From: Nemertoderma westbladi
Lineage: Eukaryota; Xenacoelomorpha; Nemertodermatida; Nemertodermatidae
DNA length: 45,912 bases
Reading direction: 5' to 3'
Assembly (NCBI GenBank): GCA_032718475.1
Contig: JAUCBJ010000653.1
Coordinates: 1 to 45,912 of the forward strand
This document shows positions 41,035 through 45,912 of this stretch, one piece after another (the first letter of the stretch is position 1; every line of letters begins with the position of its first letter). The notes under the pieces were generated by a model. That model ran no database searches. It saw only the letters and a list, made by a program, of their open reading frames with translations, and was not told the DNA's origin. The translations under genes and the position numbers were made by a program.

Positions 41035-42517
41035 GGTACTGTAGCGATACCAATATAATTAGACCGAAGACTTGTTATAATGCGTTTCCCCTAAAGGGAA
41101 ACACAGTTGCCAGACTTGAGTCCTACATAATTAATTAGTCAGACATTTGCTTGTTATACTGTGTTGCCACACCCTCTCGGTACTGTATGTCAGTGAAGTA
41201 TAATAGTCGATCAAATACCGTATTAAACTAAGTGAATCATAGAGCAAATCAATACATGAAGGGAAAAAAGGGATAGAATAAACAGATACATTGAGCGGCC
41301 TTCGTTGAAGGTACTAGCGCCATGCCGTTCATTGTATCAGACCGGACAGTTAGAACTTATCTGCATGTGTTTTCAGCGTAATCAGCAAAGAGTCACAATA
41401 TATGAAATTGAGATTGAAAGAACATATTTTTTGTCAAATGCGTTCGGCCTACAGTAACTGTATGAGAAACTAATTAACACTTAGTACTAAACTACTCAGT
41501 GCATTTATCAAAACGCATTGATCCTTTACAAAGAACAGTTGCGCCAGCATGAAAAACTAAAAAAAAAAGAATGCGGTAAAAAGGCGACACGTAAATTAAA
41601 AACTCTTCAAATATTAAACGCATAATTATTAATGATGTTATAATTTAGTAATATAAACTGTTGCTGTTAATTATCATATTTGAGAATAAATATAAAACCA
41701 GCTCAAAACTTTTTGCGGACACCTTTAACAATAAACTTTACAACGTGTCTTATACAGACAGCAGACAGCACTTATACAGACTGTGTCTTCTACAGACAGC
41801 GGGTCATTACTCTGCAGACTATCATCATCTCGCCTCATGATCGCCTCGCAACTGTATAGAGTCGACGGCCCGAATGAGACGAAGGTCATCATGACCGCTT
41901 TTTTCGGACCTACGTCCTGGAACCCCACGCAACCAGGTACAACGAGTTTCAGTGTAGTAAAGAGTATAATCAGTTTTTCCGAACTACATGTATCCTAATA
42001 AGGCTAACCCTTCGTTTTTAGGTCCGCGTAGCGAGACCTCTAGTATTCACTCCGTTGTTGTTGTTGGTGTTGTAATTTCTCGTTAGGTTTTGGTATTAAG
42101 GATTGATACGGCCCCAGTGGCTCAGATGGCAGAGCGCGGGACTTAGAATCTCTAGGTACTGAGTTTAATCCCCTCATTCTGGTGAATGTTTTTTGTTGTA
42201 AGATTGGTAGTAAACCATTCTAGGAGACAGTTCATGCGTTATTAGACGCCGACCTTTGCGCGATTTCGCGCTTGCTAAATTAAACGAGGCAAATATACTG
42301 TAGGTGAAATATTTCGTAGTAGTTAAATGGATATTATGCGAAATGCCAAGCCTCACAAACAAAAGTAACACAAATCATCGCTATGCCCTGCCTTTCCTCT
42401 TCAATTTGATATATTATATGTATAAATTTATTTTCGTCCGATCTAGTACAGTAGCACTGCTTTGAAATATTGATATTTTACCCTAAAGCAATAATAAAAT
42501 TTCAAAAAGTATGACTT
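41035..42517. other. Spacer between the LTR element and the exchanger gene
   Basis: Single-copy-looking AT-rich DNA with a small perfect hairpin at 41083-41101 (GTTTCCCCTAAAGGGAAAC). A short open frame (41783-41998 plus) has no supporting features. A tRNA-like sequence lies at 42110-42185. Confidence 0.4.
42110..42185 (+). repeat. tRNA-like sequence, SINE head or tRNA pseudogene
   Basis: A box TGGCTCAGATGG at 42118-42129 and a degenerate B box GAGTTTAATCCC at 42161-42172 are spaced as in a tRNA. The ends do not pair into an acceptor stem (GGCCCCA against TTCTGGTG), so it is not a functional tRNA. A short T-rich stretch follows. It differs from the SINE at 15784. Confidence 0.55.
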
Positions 42518-42634
42518 CTTATATCAGCCGATAGAGGTATTCTAGAATGTTGTGCGCTTATATCAGCTGATCGAGGAATTCTAGAAAGTTGTGCGCTTAT
42601 ATTAGCTGATAGAGGTATTCTAGAATGTTGTGCG
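42518..42634. repeat. 39-bp tandem repeat, 3 units
   Basis: The unit contains CTTATATCAGCTGATAGAGG and TATTCTAGAATGTTGTGCG. It holds two palindromes (ATCAGCTGAT and ATTCTAGAAT). It lies about 470 bp upstream of the exchanger ATG. Confidence 0.92.
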
Positions 42635-43080
42635 CAGGCCTTGCTGTATATTACAATTGCCTTGATGATAGTGAGTATTTCTGGTTGAATTAAAATGAAT
42701 TTTGCTAAGTTTAAATAATAATATAGGCTAAAGATTTTAGAATAAATGAAATATTACAAGAAAATAAAAGGAAATATTTTATTCATAATTTTATTTGAAT
42801 AGTATTTTGGGAAACAATATAATATATTTTCTTAGATAAATATGATATTGAGGATCACAATTCCGGTTGTATATTAAAATATATTAGCTACCATAAAAAC
42901 ATACAGTATTATGTGTGATGAATGTGTATTATGTTCTAAAACATAATATTTAAAAACAAAATCAGTGCAAACAAATTGGATGGGTGTGTGCACAGGCCAT
43001 AGTAATTCCTGAACATGAACTTATAAGTATACTGTAGGTAGACTGTAAGTAATATAATAGGCTACATCACTGGAAGTTAG

Positions 43081-43094
43081 TTCTATCCTAACAG
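43081..43094 (+). promoter_or_regulatory. Possible 3' splice site of a 5' UTR intron
   Basis: TTCTATCCTAACAG ends 12 nt before the exchanger ATG and contains a CTAAC branch-point-like motif and a short pyrimidine run. If it is real, the coding sequence is one exon but the mRNA has a spliced leader exon. This is a sequence-only guess. Confidence 0.35.
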
Positions 43095-43106
43095 GAATCA
43101 TTCATC

Positions 43107-45912
43107 ATGTCACCAAATCCTGAAGAAGATGATAGACATGATTCCGAGAACAGTGAGCCATCTAGCGACACAGCGGCGCACAGTGACCCATCTAGCCACG
43201 CAGCGGCTCATGGCGAAGTTCCTCATCTTGTTGGACTACTATCTGGAATTATTTTAGTTGGCTTATTACTAAGGTCCCTGGGCAGACGCCTTAATTTTCC
43301 TTACGGAATTGTAGTGCTGATCGTCGGAGTGTTAATAGAGTTATTACTGACCGGCATTCCGGACACTTTTACAGTAAAAACAACATTACGACGGATATTT
43401 TCCCAAATTGATAAGATTTCTCCCAGTCGAGCGCAACTCCTCTTCATACCTATTTCAATAATAGATGCATCTTATAAACTCGAACTTTACGAATTTAAGA
43501 AGCTTCTGCCCCAAATAATAGCTACGACTATACTATTCCAAACAGCTGTTATTTCTACGATTAGCGGGGTGATGGTATTATATTGGAAGTGGGACAGTCT
43601 GGAAGCAATTCAGTTCGGGTGTTTGTTGAGTGCTTCGGATATTCTAACATGTATCGCGTTATTTAAGGGCATACAAATTCCACAAGATTTATCGGCCCTA
43701 GCTGAAGGAGAAACACTATTTAACAATGCTCTGGTATTGGACATATTCAATATATATAAATCGTTTTACGAGAAATCATCATCCGATGATTGGACAGAAG
43801 GAGAATTAGTCATTAATGTCATTGGCATGATTTGTAATAAACTTATTTTGGGTCCTACTTTTGGTTACGTGATGGGCAAAATCACCGTTTTTTTTATATC
43901 CAATATTTACCATGATGGTATTACTGAGATATTGTCCATATTGTTGTCTGCATATACAACTTACTATATCTGTGATCGCGTTTTCTTGTCATCAGCTATA
44001 TTGGGCACAGTAGCGCTTACAATGGTAATACGAGCCAACAGTAACGTTATATCTACAAGTGTCCTGCAGCCAATGCAAGAGTTCTTTGAAGTTGTGTGTT
44101 TTGTCACTTACACCTTGGTATTTATAATGGTAGGGATGATGACGGGTCAGGTGATCATTAACAATGGACTCGTAAGTGATCCGATTAGTCATCATGAAAC
44201 GAATGTAAACTCTGCTTTATCTAGAGATGATTATATCATCACATTTTCATCATTTTGTGCTGTAAATGTCATACGATTTGCCATTATGGCGTTTCTGTAT
44301 CTAGTCTTCAAACATTCTTCTAGAGCCTTACCATTTGAAAATGTACTTATATTAGCATTATGTAGCATGAAAGGAGTTGTTAGCGTTACTTTAGCAAGAC
44401 TCGTCATCCACAACAACCGCAGTGTAGAAGATGAATATAAGTTAGCATTTCATTCAACGATTATTATTGGTTTATCGGTCATAACAAATGGTATTCCTCT
44501 ACAATTGTTATTAAAGAGATTGGAACGCAAGCAAGTAACCTCGGTTAAAATTCTGGCGATGGAAAATTCATTGGAAGCAATCAGTCGAGCTACCATGGAG
44601 AAATATACATCAATGCGCAACAACCCATATTACAACAGTTGCAACTGGCAAATTGTGGATGAATTTTCACAAGTGGTGAACCCATATTTCAGCAAACATA
44701 AATCGGAGAACCTCAACATCTCTCGAAGCGAAGCAATACATCGTGAAAGTTATTTTTTAAAGATAGAGAATGATGTTTATAAACGTGTGATGACCATCCA
44801 GCGCAAATCGTATTGCCGACAATTTGCCGATGGAGAAGTCGGAGCATCTGCTAGCATTTTTCTGTGCGAGTTAAACCTGAAAGCCTCGGATCGCGGTGTG
44901 TTTATCAATCCTGATGATATCATTGAATACAATGGCATTCCTAAATTTCTTCAATACGGCGAAAAATTTATTAACAGATTAAAAATAGCCCAAAAATTTG
45001 TTCCACCTCCAAACACACAAAATAAGCTGCATTACATGATATACAGGTTGGCAGTTAGCGATAGCTTTGAGCGCTTTATCCAGGTTGTCCTGCTCCTCAA
45101 TCTTATCCCCAATGTATATGATCTTGTTGACCAGATAGATAGTATTGACTACGAAAAACAAAAGACACAATATATCGTGCATTACGCTTTCTCTATCATT
45201 AATATAATCTTCATATCCATCTACGTGTGTGAATTTATTATTAAATTGATAGGCGTGCGAACCTATTACTTTAAATCGATATGGAATTACATTGATTTAA
45301 TCGTGGTCATTTGGGGAGTAACAGAGGTCATTTTGATATTTGTCATAGGAGTTGATTGTTTCCAAACCGGAGAACCCAGTTCCAAGAAATGTAACCTTAC
45401 AGGTCAGCTCAAAACGGGTATGGCTATCAAATCAATGCAGTTTTTAAAACTTGCCAGGCACGTACGGATCCTTCGATCTGTGAGGATGCTGAAACCCTGT
45501 ATATTCGGCCTTCATATCTGGGCAGAGAACGAAATAAACAGGTACATGGCAGAGGGATTTCGGATGGCGTCGTGTCACCTCAATGCAGAAGCAGCCACTA
45601 TAGCAGCTGTTGTCAAATTAACATCATTACAACAGATAATAGACACTGTAATAAGTCAAAGCCGAGAAACTCAGATCGCACTGAAGCGATACATTGACGA
45701 TATGGAGAGGGAGTATCCATATATTTTGAAGGCAATGAAGAATAAACTTGTTATCACAATGATTACTCGAGCCCACAATAGTATGATTAAGAATATGGCT
45801 AATGATGGTATTCTAGATGAAACTGATGCCGATATGTTAAGTGTGCGAATGGTGGAGAATCGTATCAAGAAGCTGGCGAAGCTTGCTGCTACAGATGAAC
45901 CTGATGTTGATG
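43107..45912 (+). CDS. Voltage-sensing sodium/proton exchanger (SLC9C-like), intronless, 3' end outside window
   Basis: There are 935 codons without a stop or intron, cut by the window edge. ATG 43107 is the first Met after the in-frame TAA at 43089. In sea urchin sperm this family couples membrane voltage to proton export and flagellar activation. Residues 1-37 are polar and acidic. Residues 40-480 form an NHE-type membrane domain (LLSGIILVGLLLRSLG at the first helix; CSMKGVVSVTLARLV at 419-433, with Lys422 where NHEs have Arg). Residues about 655-800 form a voltage sensor with S1 to S4; S4 has K775, K781, R784, R787, R790, R793 and K796, mostly every third residue. A linker follows, and the cyclic-nucleotide-binding domain would lie beyond the window. 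The transport motif reads EGETLFNNAL, with Asn206-Asn207 in place of Asn-Asp or Asp-Asp, so exchange activity is doubtful. Confidence 0.88.
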   Translation, partial: MSPNPEEDDRHDSENSEPSSDTAAHSDPSSHAAAHGEVPHLVGLLSGIILVGLLLRSLGRRLNFPYGIVVLIVGVLIELLLTGIPDTFTVKTTLRRIFSQIDKISPSRAQLLFIPISIIDASYKLELYEFKKLLPQIIATTILFQTAVISTISGVMVLYWKWDSLEAIQFGCLLSASDILTCIALFKGIQIPQDLSALAEGETLFNNALVLDIFNIYKSFYEKSSSDDWTEGELVINVIGMICNKLILGPTFGYVMGKITVFFISNIYHDGITEILSILLSAYTTYYICDRVFLSSAILGTVALTMVIRANSNVISTSVLQPMQEFFEVVCFVTYTLVFIMVGMMTGQVIINNGLVSDPISHHETNVNSALSRDDYIITFSSFCAVNVIRFAIMAFLYLVFKHSSRALPFENVLILALCSMKGVVSVTLARLVIHNNRSVEDEYKLAFHSTIIIGLSVITNGIPLQLLLKRLERKQVTSVKILAMENSLEAISRATMEKYTSMRNNPYYNSCNWQIVDEFSQVVNPYFSKHKSENLNISRSEAIHRESYFLKIENDVYKRVMTIQRKSYCRQFADGEVGASASIFLCELNLKASDRGVFINPDDIIEYNGIPKFLQYGEKFINRLKIAQKFVPPPNTQNKLHYMIYRLAVSDSFERFIQVVLLLNLIPNVYDLVDQIDSIDYEKQKTQYIVHYAFSIINIIFISIYVCEFIIKLIGVRTYYFKSIWNYIDLIVVIWGVTEVILIFVIGVDCFQTGEPSSKKCNLTGQLKTGMAIKSMQFLKLARHVRILRSVRMLKPCIFGLHIWAENEINRYMAEGFRMASCHLNAEAATIAAVVKLTSLQQIIDTVISQSRETQIALKRYIDDMEREYPYILKAMKNKLVITMITRAHNSMIKNMANDGILDETDADMLSVRMVENRIKKLAKLAATDEPDVD

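Noticed and set aside
41783-41998. 71-aa open frame upstream of the exchanger
   Set aside because: Short, with no domain, no splice context and no conservation signal visible.
42110-42185. Functional tRNA gene
   Set aside because: A and B boxes are present, but the acceptor stem does not pair and the B box is degenerate.

Overview
The window is AT-rich metazoan nuclear DNA dominated by mobile elements and tandem repeats. The evidence is non-LTR retrotransposons, a BEL/Pao-type LTR element, a tRNA-derived SINE, fold-back elements, minisatellites, TATA/CCAAT promoters, a predicted splice acceptor and AATAAA signals. The only clear host gene is a voltage-sensing sodium/proton exchanger of the SLC9C (sperm NHE) type. 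This fits a marine invertebrate and an echinoderm would be plausible, but the species cannot be fixed from the sequence.

Layout. (1) 1-8400, minus strand: a near-complete non-LTR retrotransposon. ORF1 is 1645 aa (SAP-like N-terminus, about 30 copies of an 18-aa repeat, coiled coil, RRM-like C-terminus). ORF2 is an endonuclease-reverse transcriptase in the +1 frame that overlaps the end of ORF1. (2) 8500-9830: a palindromic 32-bp satellite, one copy of an interspersed repeat and small tandem repeats. (3) 9807-13249, minus strand: a decayed endonuclease/RT element with 12-bp target duplications and a (TAG)n tail. (4) 13266-14180: a fold-back element. (5) 14918-15307, minus strand: a candidate terminal exon of an unknown gene. 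(6) 15424-16360: a second copy of the interspersed repeat, split by a SINE. (7) 16786-20402: several tandem repeats, including a 57-bp minisatellite of about 26 units between inverted ends. (8) 21026-41034: a single 20-kb LTR retroelement. (9) 41035-43106: spacer with a tRNA-like sequence and a 39-bp repeat. (10) 43107 to the window end, plus strand: the intronless exchanger gene, cut by the window edge.

The most notable item is the 20-kb LTR element. Its 1.16-1.17-kb LTRs are nearly identical (by eye about four substitutions and one 10-bp indel), start TGT, end ACA, and are flanked by the perfect 5-bp duplication ATACC, so the insertion looks young. Inside are a 5.3-kb leader, a coiled-coil ORF, a BEL/Pao Gag-protease ORF that lacks reverse transcriptase, most of RNase H and integrase, a 1.7-kb inverted-repeat DNA element lodged between these ORFs, and 4.3 kb of further coding sequence for an unrecognised protein with its own zinc knuckles. 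It has no polymerase, so it must have been mobilised in trans.

The second notable item is the exchanger. It has about 935 uninterrupted codons with an NHE domain followed by a voltage sensor with regularly spaced S4 charges. It has Asn-Asn where active exchangers carry Asn-Asp or Asp-Asp, which questions whether it transports ions.
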